A stretch of DNA of 60,202 bases, taken from positions 1 to 60,202 of the forward strand of contig JAJDTI010000171.1 of NCBI GenBank assembly GCA_022827245.1, read 5' to 3'. Under the pieces are notes generated by a model. It worked only from the letters and a program-made list of their open reading frames with translations, was not told the DNA's origin and searched no databases. Within the stretch, counting starts at the first letter, position 1. Every line of letters starts with the position of its first letter. The DNA comes from Pseudomonadales bacterium (GTDB lineage Bacteria; Pseudomonadota; Gammaproteobacteria; Pseudomonadales; Azotimanducaceae). A program made the translations under genes and the position numbers. This document shows, piece by piece, positions 51,656 to 60,202 of this stretch.

Positions 51656-53449
51656 ATGAGAAAACGACTCATCGACGTGTGCCGCGCGCTGCTGCTGGCC
51701 GGAATGCTCGGCACCGCCGCGGGCGGCGTTGCGTGGGCGCAGGAACCGGCGGACCCGCCCGCGCGGCCCGCGGAAATGGAGGTCCGGGTGGCCATGCGCG
51801 ACGGCGCGAAGCTCCTGACCTACGTCAACCTGCCGGCGGGCCAGGGGCCGTTTCCGACGGTGCTCGTACGCACGCCCTACCTGCTCTCCATCGGGCCGCG
51901 CCACAACGCGATCATGGATGCCTACCTCGAGGCGGGCTATGCCGTCGTCTGGCAACTCGCGCGCGGCATCGGCGACAACGACGGCCGCTACCGCTTCATC
52001 GCCGACGACCGCAACGACGGGTACGACTGCATCGCGTGGATCGCCGACCAGCCCTGGAGCGACGGCAACGTGGGCATGGACCACGGTTCGTACAACGCCA
52101 TGACGCAACTGCAGGCCGCGAGCACCGCACCGCCAGCGCTGAAGGCGATCATCCCGTTCGTGCCGTCGTCCCATTTCTTCCGGGAGACGCCGTACTCGGG
52201 CGGCATCTTCATGCGCTATCACATGCTGAACTGGCACAAGCTGCTGCGCCTGCGGTCCTTCGAGGAAACCGGCGTCGGCTTCATGGACTCCCGCCGCGTG
52301 ATCGACGACCCGGAATGGCAGCGCCTCCTCGCGTCCCGCCCGCTCCTCGACTCCGCGAACGGCTACCTCGACGGCGACGAACTCGTCCAGTACCGCCGGT
52401 TCCTCGAGGAACCGGTCCTGGGCAGCGATTACTGGCGCGAGACGATGATGATGGACGAGCACTATGCGCGGGTCGCCATTCCCGTGCTGCTGGTGACCGG
52501 CAACTTCGATCCGTCCATCGGCACGCTGCACGCCTGGCGGGAGCTCGAGGAGAACGCGCCCGATCCGCAGCACCGCAAGCTCCTGATCGGGCCCTGGAAC
52601 CACGGCGGTTCCTATGTCGGCATGCCGCCGGCGGAGGGGCCGTACCGCTTCGACGGCGCCGGCGTCGTCGACATGTCGGCGCTGCGCATCGCGTTCTTCG
52701 ACCGCTACCTCAAGGGGCTGCCCGCGTCCGTGTCGCTGCCGCAGCGCGTGCGCGTGTTCGTCACCGGCAGCAACGTCTGGCGGGAGTTCGACAGCCTGCC
52801 GGTACCGGGGCTCGAGAGGACGGCGGTCTACCTGGCGAGCGAGGGCGCTGCCAACGGCGTGCGGGGCGACGGTTCGTTGGGGTTCGCGCCCGGTTCGGTC
52901 GCCCCGGCCGACGTGACGGTCGCGGACCCAGCCAACCCGGTGGTGGCCATCACCGACATGATGACCGGGATCGGCGAGTACTCCGACTCCCACCGGAACG
53001 AAGCGGTCCTGGTCTACGACTCCGCCCCGCTCGCGGAGCCGGTGACGGTCATCGGCGAGAGCCGGGCCGTCGTGCATGTCTCCCTGTCGACGCCGGACGC
53101 AGACCTGATCGTGAACCTGCACGAGGTCTACCCCGACGGGCGGGCCATCCGCCTCGGCACCGGCGGCGCCCTGAGGCTGCGCTACCACGAGGGCTTCGAC
53201 CGGGAGGTTCGGCTGGAACCGGGCAGGGTCTACGCCGTGGAGATCCCCCTGGCGTACGTCGGGCACACCCTGGCCGCCGGCAACGTGCTGCGCGTGACGG
53301 TTTCGGGCACCGAGTTCCCGATACTCGACCCCAACCCGAACACCGGCGAGCCCATCGCGACCGCGACCCGGATGCAGACCAGCGAAATCAGGATTCACCA
53401 CGACTCGGAGCACCCGAGCCGTGTCGAGTTGCCGATCGTGGAGCTTTGA
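51656..53449 (+). CDS. CocE/NonD family hydrolase, exported (2)
   Basis: A 597-aa relative of X-Pro dipeptidyl-peptidases and cocaine esterases. The signal peptide RALLLAGMLGTAAGGVAWAQ places it in the periplasm. The catalytic domain starts EVRVAMRDGAKLLTYVNLP. The nucleophile turn is MDHGSYNAMTQ, where relatives usually have GGSYGG or GMSYxG. An Asp (TGNFDPSIG) and a His (GPWNHGG) complete the triad. The jelly-roll domain runs from about 420 to HPSRVELPIVEL. GAGAAGGAA precedes the ATG. A GC-rich 16-base palindrome at 51605-51620 separates it from the TonB receptor gene. Confidence 0.88.
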   Translation: MRKRLIDVCRALLLAGMLGTAAGGVAWAQEPADPPARPAEMEVRVAMRDGAKLLTYVNLPAGQGPFPTVLVRTPYLLSIGPRHNAIMDAYLEAGYAVVWQLARGIGDNDGRYRFIADDRNDGYDCIAWIADQPWSDGNVGMDHGSYNAMTQLQAASTAPPALKAIIPFVPSSHFFRETPYSGGIFMRYHMLNWHKLLRLRSFEETGVGFMDSRRVIDDPEWQRLLASRPLLDSANGYLDGDELVQYRRFLEEPVLGSDYWRETMMMDEHYARVAIPVLLVTGNFDPSIGTLHAWRELEENAPDPQHRKLLIGPWNHGGSYVGMPPAEGPYRFDGAGVVDMSALRIAFFDRYLKGLPASVSLPQRVRVFVTGSNVWREFDSLPVPGLERTAVYLASEGAANGVRGDGSLGFAPGSVAPADVTVADPANPVVAITDMMTGIGEYSDSHRNEAVLVYDSAPLAEPVTVIGESRAVVHVSLSTPDADLIVNLHEVYPDGRAIRLGTGGALRLRYHEGFDREVRLEPGRVYAVEIPLAYVGHTLAAGNVLRVTVSGTEFPILDPNPNTGEPIATATRMQTSEIRIHHDSEHPSRVELPIVEL

Positions 53450-53526
53450 GCTACGGCTCGCGACCAAGGCCTGCTGCAGTGCGCGCGGCGCCGCACGGCA
53501 GTGTCACCAGCCTGCGGGGCACCAAA

Positions 53527-55479
53527 ATGAACATCCTGAAACCTGCCACTCTGGTGGTGTTTGGCCTCACTTCGATCAGCTCTGCCGCGCAGCCGGAGGT
53601 CGAAGCGTTTCGGATAGCGGACTTTGCCCACCATGTCGCCTTGACTGACCCTCAAGTGTCGCCGGATCAAAGGCGAGTGGCGTACGTGCGCATGTCCGGA
53701 AACCAGGACCTCCGGTATCAGTACGAGATCGTACTGGAGGACCTGGTTCAGGCGGAACGGTCGGGGCTGACCGCCCCTGGCCGGTATGCCCACACTCCAC
53801 GTTGGGTGTCGAATGACGAATTGAGCGTCCTGGCATTGACCAAAGACAACGGGCATCAAGTCTTCCTGCTGGATGCGGACAACGCCGAACTCAAGCAAGT
53901 GACCCACCACGCGGATTCGGTGCAAGGCTACGCCTGGTCACCTGACAGGACGCAATTGGCGTATGCCAGTCGACCGAAGAAAGAACCCAGGCGAGTGAAA
54001 GCCTTTCAGGTCACGGAGTTTTCGACATCGCCAGCGAAAGAGCCCCAGTCCCTACACCTGTTAGACGTATCTACGAACGAAGATCGAAGGCTGCCTGGTG
54101 CGTCACCGCTTGTAGATCGCTGGTCGGCGATAGACTGGGCTCCCGACGCCTCCAGACTCCTGTATTCGAGAGAAAACCACGAACATTACGATGAGTACTC
54201 CAACGATCTGGTGGAGTTCGTGCTGGCGACAGGGGAAGAGCGCAAGCTCGGTACGGGTGCGTATCCTCGATATTCTCCGAGGGGCGACAAGGTTCTGTTT
54301 CTTGCCCGGGAAGCCCCGGATTACGCTGTGGGTCCGAGGAAGACGTACACGCTGGATACTGCGACGGGGAAACGGTGGCGCGTAGCGCCGAATCTGGACA
54401 GGGAGACGCTGGGGCGGTTCGCACCGGATGGACGCGTGCTGCTGAATGGTCCCGAGCTGGATGCTCAGAGACTGTGGTTGGCGGATGCGAGCGAAACGGT
54501 ACAGCTCGATCTCGGAGGCGTCGAGCCCGTTTGGCCGCTCCAGGCGTCAATCGTGGGGAGCACGCTGGCATTTGTCGGGGCAACGGCATCTTCCTCTCAG
54601 GAGCTCTACGTATTCGATGGTCATAGCACCAGGAGAGTCACGAACGAGAATGTAGCCCTGACGAGTGGCCGCAAGCGGGGGAATCCGGAGACCTTGCTGT
54701 GGAGGACTCGCGATGGGATGGACATCAGCGGCATCGCGCTGTTTCCACCGGGTTTCCAGGAAGGCGTGCGGTATCCATTGGTTGTGAGTCCACATGGGGG
54801 GCCGCACACCACGTCAACGGTTGCTGCGGTAGCGAACAGTCTCGTCAACCAGACGATCGCGAGCAGAGGGTGGATAGTGCTTTCGCCAAACTATCGCGGA
54901 AGCACGAATCAGGGCCGGGACTTCCATCTGGTTCGTCGCGGGAACGCGAACTACAACAGGGAAGTAGTTGCAGACGTGATGTCGGGTATCGAGGCCTTGA
55001 ACGAACAATGTGGGTGTGTCGACACGAGCCGGAAAGCCATCCTCGGCACCTCGTATGGCGGCATGGTTGCCGCCTGGGCGACGGCCCTGCACCCGACCGA
55101 GTGGGTGGCATCGGTCGTCGGTAACGCTTCGCTGGATGATACGGACAGTTACGTACGGTCGGATCAGGGTGCAGGGGTGCCGACGAAGTACGGAGGGTCG
55201 CCCTGGAGCACAGAGTTCAGCGATGCGTACCGAATGGCATCTCCCATCTACGCCGCCGAGAGTATCCAGGCGCCAACGTTAATCGTCAGCACGTTGAGAG
55301 ACCCGCGCGTGCCGGTGATTCAATCCTTCAAGTTCTGGAAAGCGCTTGAAGACAACGGCGTGGAGGTGGAGTTCATTGCATACGACATGAGCGGCCACGG
55401 GCCGTCTGATCTGCCGAACGCGATGGACTATTGGCAACGCGCCATCGACTGGATCAGTTTCTATTTTGACCGCGCATGA
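53527..55479 (+). CDS. S9 family peptidase, lower-GC, probably acquired
   Basis: A 650-aa prolyl-oligopeptidase-clan peptidase. A short signal peptide (LVVFGLTSISSAAQ) is followed by beta-propeller strands such as VQGYAWSPDRTQLAYASRP. The hydrolase domain has YPLVVSPHGGPHT, with S509 in GTSYGGM, D592 in LRDPRVP and H624 in SGHGPS. Codon use departs from neighbours: many codons end in A or T, and the gene is visibly poorer in GC than the CocE gene before it. Its 3' end overlaps the convergent SDR gene by 19 bases. Its substrate is short peptides, by family. Confidence 0.9.
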   Translation: MNILKPATLVVFGLTSISSAAQPEVEAFRIADFAHHVALTDPQVSPDQRRVAYVRMSGNQDLRYQYEIVLEDLVQAERSGLTAPGRYAHTPRWVSNDELSVLALTKDNGHQVFLLDADNAELKQVTHHADSVQGYAWSPDRTQLAYASRPKKEPRRVKAFQVTEFSTSPAKEPQSLHLLDVSTNEDRRLPGASPLVDRWSAIDWAPDASRLLYSRENHEHYDEYSNDLVEFVLATGEERKLGTGAYPRYSPRGDKVLFLAREAPDYAVGPRKTYTLDTATGKRWRVAPNLDRETLGRFAPDGRVLLNGPELDAQRLWLADASETVQLDLGGVEPVWPLQASIVGSTLAFVGATASSSQELYVFDGHSTRRVTNENVALTSGRKRGNPETLLWRTRDGMDISGIALFPPGFQEGVRYPLVVSPHGGPHTTSTVAAVANSLVNQTIASRGWIVLSPNYRGSTNQGRDFHLVRRGNANYNREVVADVMSGIEALNEQCGCVDTSRKAILGTSYGGMVAAWATALHPTEWVASVVGNASLDDTDSYVRSDQGAGVPTKYGGSPWSTEFSDAYRMASPIYAAESIQAPTLIVSTLRDPRVPVIQSFKFWKALEDNGVEVEFIAYDMSGHGPSDLPNAMDYWQRAIDWISFYFDRA

Positions 55480-56357
55480 ACAAGACGCTCGGACACTTCC
55501 CAGAGCTTGGCCGCGGCCGCGTCGTCAAGCCCGTGAGGCGATGGTTGGCATTCGCGGACATCGCCGTAGGAGCCCATGAACCTGCGCTGGAACAATCCAC
55601 CGCTACTGTGTTCCAACCGTGGTTCCGTGGCGCAGTACACCGAGGCGCCTGACCCTTTCTCGGGACTGATCGCCAGTGGACTGACGAGTCTCACTGACCA
55701 GTTCTGGAGTCGGCTGGTGGTACCGTGCCGCATTACATTGGTACGAACGTTGCCGGGCGTAACCGCAAACGCGCTGACGCCGTGCGGCCTGCCACGTCGA
55801 GCCAGCTCCCTGGCGTGGAGTACAAGGGCAAGCTTCGACCGCCCATAGGCCCGAAACCCGTCGTATGCGCCCTTATTTTGTGAAAGGTCGTGGAAGTCGA
55901 AATCGAACGCGCCAGCCAGACGGTGAAGGTCTGAGGACATGTTGACCACGCGTGAGGGCGCCGAATCCGCCAGGCGCTCGAACAATAGCTGCGTCAGCAG
56001 GAATGGGCCGAGATAGTTCACGGCGATCGACATTTCGAATCCGTCCGCCGATTCTCCGCGGGTGCCGAACATTGCACCGGCATTGTTGATCAGGACGTCC
56101 AGCCGTTCGCACTGATCCAGAATCTCGCTTGCCGCGCTTCGCACCGCATCCAAACTGCTGAGTTCCAGCGGAACTGCGATGACCTCAGCGTTCCCCGTAC
56201 GTCTTCGTATCTCCGCGACCGTCGAATGTCCGTCTGCCGGCGGCCTGACGGCAACGAGGATCGTGGCGCCCTTCGCCGCGAGCGCCGTCGCGGTCGCCAG
56301 GCCAAGGCCCATGTCACCGCCGGTGATCAGTACTGTCTTGCCCTTCGCTGAAATCAA
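55461..56357 (-). CDS. SDR family oxidoreductase, retinol-dehydrogenase-like
   Basis: A 298-aa short-chain dehydrogenase. The cofactor loop is TGGDMGLGLATATAL and the NAG motif is LINNAGAMFG. The active-site Ser is in VVNMSSDLHRL, and YxxxK is in RAYGRSKLALVLHA. The long C-terminal extension fits the RDH/WW-oxidoreductase-like group. The start is a TTG at 56357 that overlaps the stop of the preceding amidohydrolase gene, and the reading frame matches family starts. GC content is lower than in the amidohydrolase gene, like the S9 gene it overlaps. The substrate is unknown. Confidence 0.85.
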   Translation of the reverse strand: MISAKGKTVLITGGDMGLGLATATALAAKGATILVAVRPPADGHSTVAEIRRRTGNAEVIAVPLELSSLDAVRSAASEILDQCERLDVLINNAGAMFGTRGESADGFEMSIAVNYLGPFLLTQLLFERLADSAPSRVVNMSSDLHRLAGAFDFDFHDLSQNKGAYDGFRAYGRSKLALVLHARELARRGRPHGVSAFAVTPGNVRTNVMRHGTTSRLQNWSVRLVSPLAISPEKGSGASVYCATEPRLEHSSGGLFQRRFMGSYGDVRECQPSPHGLDDAAAAKLWEVSERLVHARSK

Positions 56358-57778
56358 GGCGCGCCCTGGCCCTGCTTCTCAAGGATCTCCGCGTCGCGCG
56401 CGTACTCCGCCTGAAGCGATGCGAGTTCCCGCTCGATGCGCGGCCTGGGCCACCAGTCGCCGCGCAGCATGACCCCCGCGATGCCGCGGGAGTTCTCGAT
56501 GTCCGTGAGCGGGTTCCCGTCGAGCAGCACGAGGTCCGCGCTGCCGCCGGGGACGATGGTCCCGAACTCGCCGACGCGCTCGAAGTAGCGCGCCGGTTCC
56601 GAGGTGGCCGCGGTCAGTGCCTGGTAGGGCGTGAGGCCGGATTCGACCAGCAGCGCCAGTTCCTGGTGCACGTTGTAGCCGGAAGCGGTGGTGTCGGTCC
56701 CGAGCAGGAGGGGCGCGCCGGCGTCGCTCAACGCCTTGACCAGCGCCATCCGCGGCGTCCGGGCGGCCTTCAGCCCGGCGCGCGCCCGGGGCAGGAAGAT
56801 CTCGTACAGGTACGCCTGGAAGTAGCGCAGCATCGGCGGCGTGTAGCGGGCCTCTTCCTCGTCGAAGCCGGTATGGCGGTCCCACTCGGACTTCACGTTG
56901 TCCTGGACGATGAGGGTGGGGCAGTTCCAGACGTCGTACCGCGCCGTCATCTCCGCGAGCTTCCGGATCTTCTCCGGGGTGCAGTAGTTCATGCCCTGGT
57001 AGACATCGGCCATGATGGGCTGGAGTCCCGCCTCGGGTCCCGCGCAGGCGATGTCGTAACCGGAGAGGTGCTCGATCGAGCGCATGCCGCGCTGGAGCGC
57101 GTACTCGACGTCGATCGGCATCGGCACGTGGCCAACGACCGGCAGGCCGACTTCCTCGGCGGCGTCGACGATCGCGTCGAAGACGGGTCTGCGCAGGGTG
57201 GAGTAGATCTTGACGAAGTCGTAGCCGGCGGCCGCCGTGTTAAACACGTAGGCGGCCGCCGCTTCACCGCTCGCGAAGGGCGTGGTGGCGGCGTGCAGGG
57301 GCGGGTTGCCGTCCATCGCGCCGAATGCGGTGAAGAGGCGCGGTCCGAAGGCCTCTCCGCGCTCGATCCGTTCGCGCACCTCGAGGTTGACCGGGCCGCC
57401 GGCGGTGTCGCGCAGGGTAGTGACGCCGAACATCACGTACTGGCGCAACTGTTGGGACTGGATGCGTTGGAGCATCTCCCACGTCTCCGCCTCGACGGCG
57501 GAGGGGTCGCCGGGGTTGGTGTGGGCGTGCATGTCGATCAGGCCGGGAATGAGGAACTTGCCCGCGCCGTCGATGACCTCGGCGTCGTCGCTGCCGCACG
57601 GGGCGCCCGGTGCGCAGACCGCGGCGATGAAACCGTCGCGTACCAGTACCGAGTGGCCTTCCAGCACGCCTTCCCGGGTCATGGGAATGACGTTGGCGTT
57701 CTCGATGCGATGTTCCACGGCGCCGGTCTGGGCGCTTAGCAGGACCAGCAGCGGAACCGCAGCGTGTAGTGTCTTCAT
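56354..57778 (-). CDS. Exported amidohydrolase, imidazolonepropionase-like
   Basis: A 474-aa metal-dependent amidohydrolase with a signal peptide (MKTLHAAVPLLVLLSAQTGA). The ligands are intact: DMHAHT, Lys in DFVKIYST, His in VVGHVPM and SIEHLSG, and Asp in LLGTDTTA. The C-terminal block GTIVPGGSADLVLLDGNPL is standard. It probably hydrolyses a small amide or dipeptide in the periplasm. It starts 6 bases after the previous amidohydrolase gene; GGAG near that gene's stop supplies the ribosome site. It overlaps the SDR gene downstream. A tail rich in Glu, Arg and Gln (about 445-474) is not part of the core fold. Confidence 0.88.
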   Translation of the reverse strand: MKTLHAAVPLLVLLSAQTGAVEHRIENANVIPMTREGVLEGHSVLVRDGFIAAVCAPGAPCGSDDAEVIDGAGKFLIPGLIDMHAHTNPGDPSAVEAETWEMLQRIQSQQLRQYVMFGVTTLRDTAGGPVNLEVRERIERGEAFGPRLFTAFGAMDGNPPLHAATTPFASGEAAAAYVFNTAAAGYDFVKIYSTLRRPVFDAIVDAAEEVGLPVVGHVPMPIDVEYALQRGMRSIEHLSGYDIACAGPEAGLQPIMADVYQGMNYCTPEKIRKLAEMTARYDVWNCPTLIVQDNVKSEWDRHTGFDEEEARYTPPMLRYFQAYLYEIFLPRARAGLKAARTPRMALVKALSDAGAPLLLGTDTTASGYNVHQELALLVESGLTPYQALTAATSEPARYFERVGEFGTIVPGGSADLVLLDGNPLTDIENSRGIAGVMLRGDWWPRPRIERELASLQAEYARDAEILEKQGQGAP

Positions 57779-57784
57779 GGTTGG

Positions 57785-59200
57785 CTACTCCATGGGCGGC
57801 AGCAATGTCGCGTGGTCGAACAGGGCGCCGCTCTTCATGACCCGCTCGATCGCTTGCAGGTTGCCGATGTCCGCCAGGGGGTCGGCGTCGAGAACCAGCA
57901 CGTCCGCCTGCTTGCCGGGCTCGATGGAGCCTACGCGGTGCGCCTGTCCGGCAACCGTCGCGGCGTTCAGGGTCGCGGCGACGATCAGCTCCGCGGGCGA
58001 CACGCCGGCGTCGCCCATGAGCTTCAGCTCGTAGTGCAGGGAAGCGCCGTGCAGCAGCCCGAGGTTGCCGGTGTCGGATCCCGCCGCGAGCGGCACGCCG
58101 GCCTCGAGGAGGAGCCCGGTGTTCGCTGACGCGACCGTGATGCTCGCTCCGAACATCTCTATCACCTCCGGCGGCGGCGTCGGCAGATCGCCGACTTCGT
58201 ACCAGGAAGCGATCACCTGCGGGTCGCCGCACTGCTCCTCGATCGGCAGGAGGTCGAAGCTCCGGTCGTAGATGTCCACGAAGTTCCGCTTCCAGACGGC
58301 GAGGGTGGGCACGACGACGACCCCGCTGGCCTTGGCCAGGTCGAGGAACGCCTCGTCGAGGGGAGCGTCGAGGGGCACATGCTGCAGGCTGTCGACCCCC
58401 AGTTCGATCAGGGTGCGCGCCGGCGTAAGTTCCGTGACATGGCTGGTGACCGGCAAGCCGTGCAGCGCGGACTCGGCGACGATCGCCTCGTGCACGGCGG
58501 CGTAGTCCTGTTCGTACACGGCGAAGGGTCCGCCCAGGTAGCCGGTCTTGACCAGGTCGGCCTTCCACTCGGCGCCCTGGCGGATGGTCTCCGCGGCGCT
58601 GGCGGGGTCCGTGACCGAGCGCACCGACGTGTCGCCGTCGAACGGCGGGAAGAGGGCCTGCGCGGGCACCAGCGTGACCGGTCCGTGGGCGACGTACACA
58701 TCGGGGGCGTCGGGGCGCGCGCGGGCCTGCTCGCGAACCTCGTACTCGAACCGCGGTCCGCCGACCGAGACTGCGCCGGTGACGCCGGCGCACAGGTAGG
58801 ACGTGAGCGTGACCGGAACGCGCTGCTGCATCCAGGCCACTTCCTCGTCGTAGGGCACCAGGTGGGTCAGGTTGATCTGCCCCGGCTTGGTGTAGATGCG
58901 CCCGGATTCCATGAAGTGGACGTGGGCGTCGATCAGCCCGGGCACCAGCCACTTGCCGGCGACATCGACCGTGCTGGAGCCTTCCGGGACCGGTACGTCG
59001 GCGCGGGCGCCGGCCGCCGTGATCTTTGTTCCCTCGATGAGCACGACGGCATCCGCGAGCGGCGCCGCGCCGGTGCCGTCGATCAGGGTGGCTCCGACCA
59101 GGGCCGTGACGGAGGACTCGGCGGAGGTGGGCGCCTCGGACCGGGCAGCGCCGGCCAGCCCCAGGCACAGGACCGACGCCAGCGTCGCATAGCGTTTCAT
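57785..59200 (-). CDS. Exported amidohydrolase, imidazolonepropionase-like
   Basis: A 471-aa relative of its downstream neighbour. The signal peptide is KRYATLASVLCLGLAGAARS. Metal ligands are DAHVHF, Lys in ADLVKTGYL, His in TSHVTEL and LQHVPLD, and Asp in AGSDTGN. The start may be the ATG at 59200, where the typical MKR signal begins, or the ATG at 59212, which has a better G-rich ribosome site. It forms a leftward three-gene unit with the next amidohydrolase and the SDR. It is divergent from a fourth, cytoplasmic amidohydrolase 168 bases away. Confidence 0.87.
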   Translation of the reverse strand: MKRYATLASVLCLGLAGAARSEAPTSAESSVTALVGATLIDGTGAAPLADAVVLIEGTKITAAGARADVPVPEGSSTVDVAGKWLVPGLIDAHVHFMESGRIYTKPGQINLTHLVPYDEEVAWMQQRVPVTLTSYLCAGVTGAVSVGGPRFEYEVREQARARPDAPDVYVAHGPVTLVPAQALFPPFDGDTSVRSVTDPASAAETIRQGAEWKADLVKTGYLGGPFAVYEQDYAAVHEAIVAESALHGLPVTSHVTELTPARTLIELGVDSLQHVPLDAPLDEAFLDLAKASGVVVVPTLAVWKRNFVDIYDRSFDLLPIEEQCGDPQVIASWYEVGDLPTPPPEVIEMFGASITVASANTGLLLEAGVPLAAGSDTGNLGLLHGASLHYELKLMGDAGVSPAELIVAATLNAATVAGQAHRVGSIEPGKQADVLVLDADPLADIGNLQAIERVMKSGALFDHATLLPPME

Positions 59201-59368
59201 CGTGTGTGGCATGTCCCGCCCCCGAGGGACCCGACGCGAGCTCGCGAGCAACGCATAAGACGCACGACGTCTGTTGCCCCCCAAAGCGTCTCCCCAAGGC
59301 TGCGGCCCACCGTGCCATATTGCGTCCAATGTCGAAGGCGCCCACGGCGATTGAGAGGAAACCCCCCC

Positions 59369-60202
59369 ATGAGTCTGTACGTACTGGCCAACTGCGAACT
59401 GTTCGACGGCGTGAACGAGACGGTCGAGGGCGGCATGCACGTCGTCGTCGAGGACGACCGCATTCGCGAAGTCTCCGACCGGCCGCTCTCGCTGGACGGC
59501 GCGACCGTCATCGACTGCGGCGGCCGCTTCCTGATGCCGGGTCTGCTCGACCTGCATTTCCACGCCTACTCGCCCACCTTCGACATGCAGGCGCTCGACC
59601 GCATGCCCAAGCCGTTCCTGGTCAGCTACGCCTTCAAGCATCTCGAAGATGCCGCACAGCGGGGCTTCACCACGGTGCGCGACCCGGGCGGCGGCGATGT
59701 AGGCCTGTACCTGGCGGTCGAGCACGGCCTGGTACGCGGCCCGAGGGTTCTGTACGGCGGCAAGGCGCTCTCCCAGACTGGCGGCCATGGCGACATGCGC
59801 GTGGGCGTGCAGGTAGAACCCTGCAACTGCGCCTATTCCGGGGTGATATGCCAGGTGGTCGACGGGGTGGACGAAGTGCGCAAGGTCGCCCGGGATGAAC
59901 TGCGCAAGGGAGCGGATCACATCAAGGTGTTCATCTCCGGGGGCGTTGCCTCCCCCACAGATCCCATCTGGATGCCCCAGTTCACCAACGACGAACTGCG
60001 CGCCGCCGTGGAGGAAGCGGCCACCCGGCGCAAGTACGTGATCGCCCACTGCCACACTGATGACGGGGCGCGGCGCTGCGTGGAGACCGGCATCCGCTCC
60101 ATCGATCACGCGACCCACGTCACCGACGAGACGGCCCGCCTGATCGCAGAGGCCGGTTCCTATACCGTGCCGACCCTCGCTGTCGTGCACGAAATCATGG
60201 AA
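59369..60202 (+). CDS. Amidohydrolase family protein, cytoplasmic, 3' end outside window
   Basis: The frame is open for 278 codons and leaves the window. Metal-site elements are LLDLHFHAY, Lys in DHIKVFISG, His in IAHCHTDD and SIDHATH; the Asp ligand lies beyond the edge. GGRFLMPGLLDLH marks the start of the barrel. It has no signal peptide, unlike the other three amidohydrolases nearby, so it acts in the cytoplasm. GAGAGGAA lies 8 bases before the ATG. A relative of imidazolonepropionase-like dipeptidases; the substrate is unknown. Confidence 0.88.
   Translation, partial: MSLYVLANCELFDGVNETVEGGMHVVVEDDRIREVSDRPLSLDGATVIDCGGRFLMPGLLDLHFHAYSPTFDMQALDRMPKPFLVSYAFKHLEDAAQRGFTTVRDPGGGDVGLYLAVEHGLVRGPRVLYGGKALSQTGGHGDMRVGVQVEPCNCAYSGVICQVVDGVDEVRKVARDELRKGADHIKVFISGGVASPTDPIWMPQFTNDELRAAVEEAATRRKYVIAHCHTDDGARRCVETGIRSIDHATHVTDETARLIAEAGSYTVPTLAVVHEIME

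Overview
The window is GC-rich (roughly two thirds G+C by eye) and densely coded. It most resembles an uncultivated proteobacterium, probably a gammaproteobacterium. The evidence is a DNA polymerase II (polB), HigBA-type toxin-antitoxin genes, a tRNA-Val with an encoded CCA end, three TonB-dependent outer-membrane receptors, a modABC molybdate transporter, and lipoprotein and export signals on many hydrolases. This placement is inferred from gene families; no rRNA gene is present.

Left part (1-15 kb): a phytanoyl-CoA dioxygenase-family gene is followed by a 600-base non-coding block. That block carries five copies of the motif GAACATCGCCC-N3-TCA and leads into a REP-associated tyrosine transposase (RAYT) gene with hairpins at both ends. 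Then come glyA, a secreted alpha/beta hydrolase, an SDR, polB, a higBA toxin-antitoxin pair, and a leftward group made of an N-acyl-D-amino-acid deacylase, a rhodanese and an MFS-modA-modB-modC overlapping operon. A small RRM RNA-binding protein gene follows.

Middle (15-31 kb): a TonB receptor, an acyl-CoA carboxylase beta-type subunit whose stop codon lies in a REP-like hairpin, tRNA-Val(CAC), a flavin-dependent monooxygenase divergent from a VOC protein around a shared inverted repeat, a second TonB receptor, a decayed ATPase gene, an acyl-CoA dehydrogenase, an amidohydrolase, an M19 dipeptidase, an orphan HigA beside a decayed HigB, and a second MFS transporter.

Right part (30-60 kb): this is a catabolic island for peptides, amides and esters. 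It holds four S9 prolyl-oligopeptidase-family enzymes (one fused to a cyclophilin domain), a DUF885 lipoprotein, four imidazolonepropionase-like amidohydrolases, two CocE/NonD hydrolases, two esterases, a class-C beta-lactamase-like hydrolase, a gamma-glutamyltransferase homologue that lacks the usual nucleophile, and a third TonB receptor. Most products carry export or lipoprotein signals and lie in tightly packed operons. The simplest reading is uptake of small peptides or acylated compounds through TonB receptors followed by periplasmic digestion. A lower-GC block (about 53.5-56.4 kb) and several gene remnants (ABC ATPase/M1 permease, HigB, AAA-type ATPase) show that the region has been reshaped by gain and loss.
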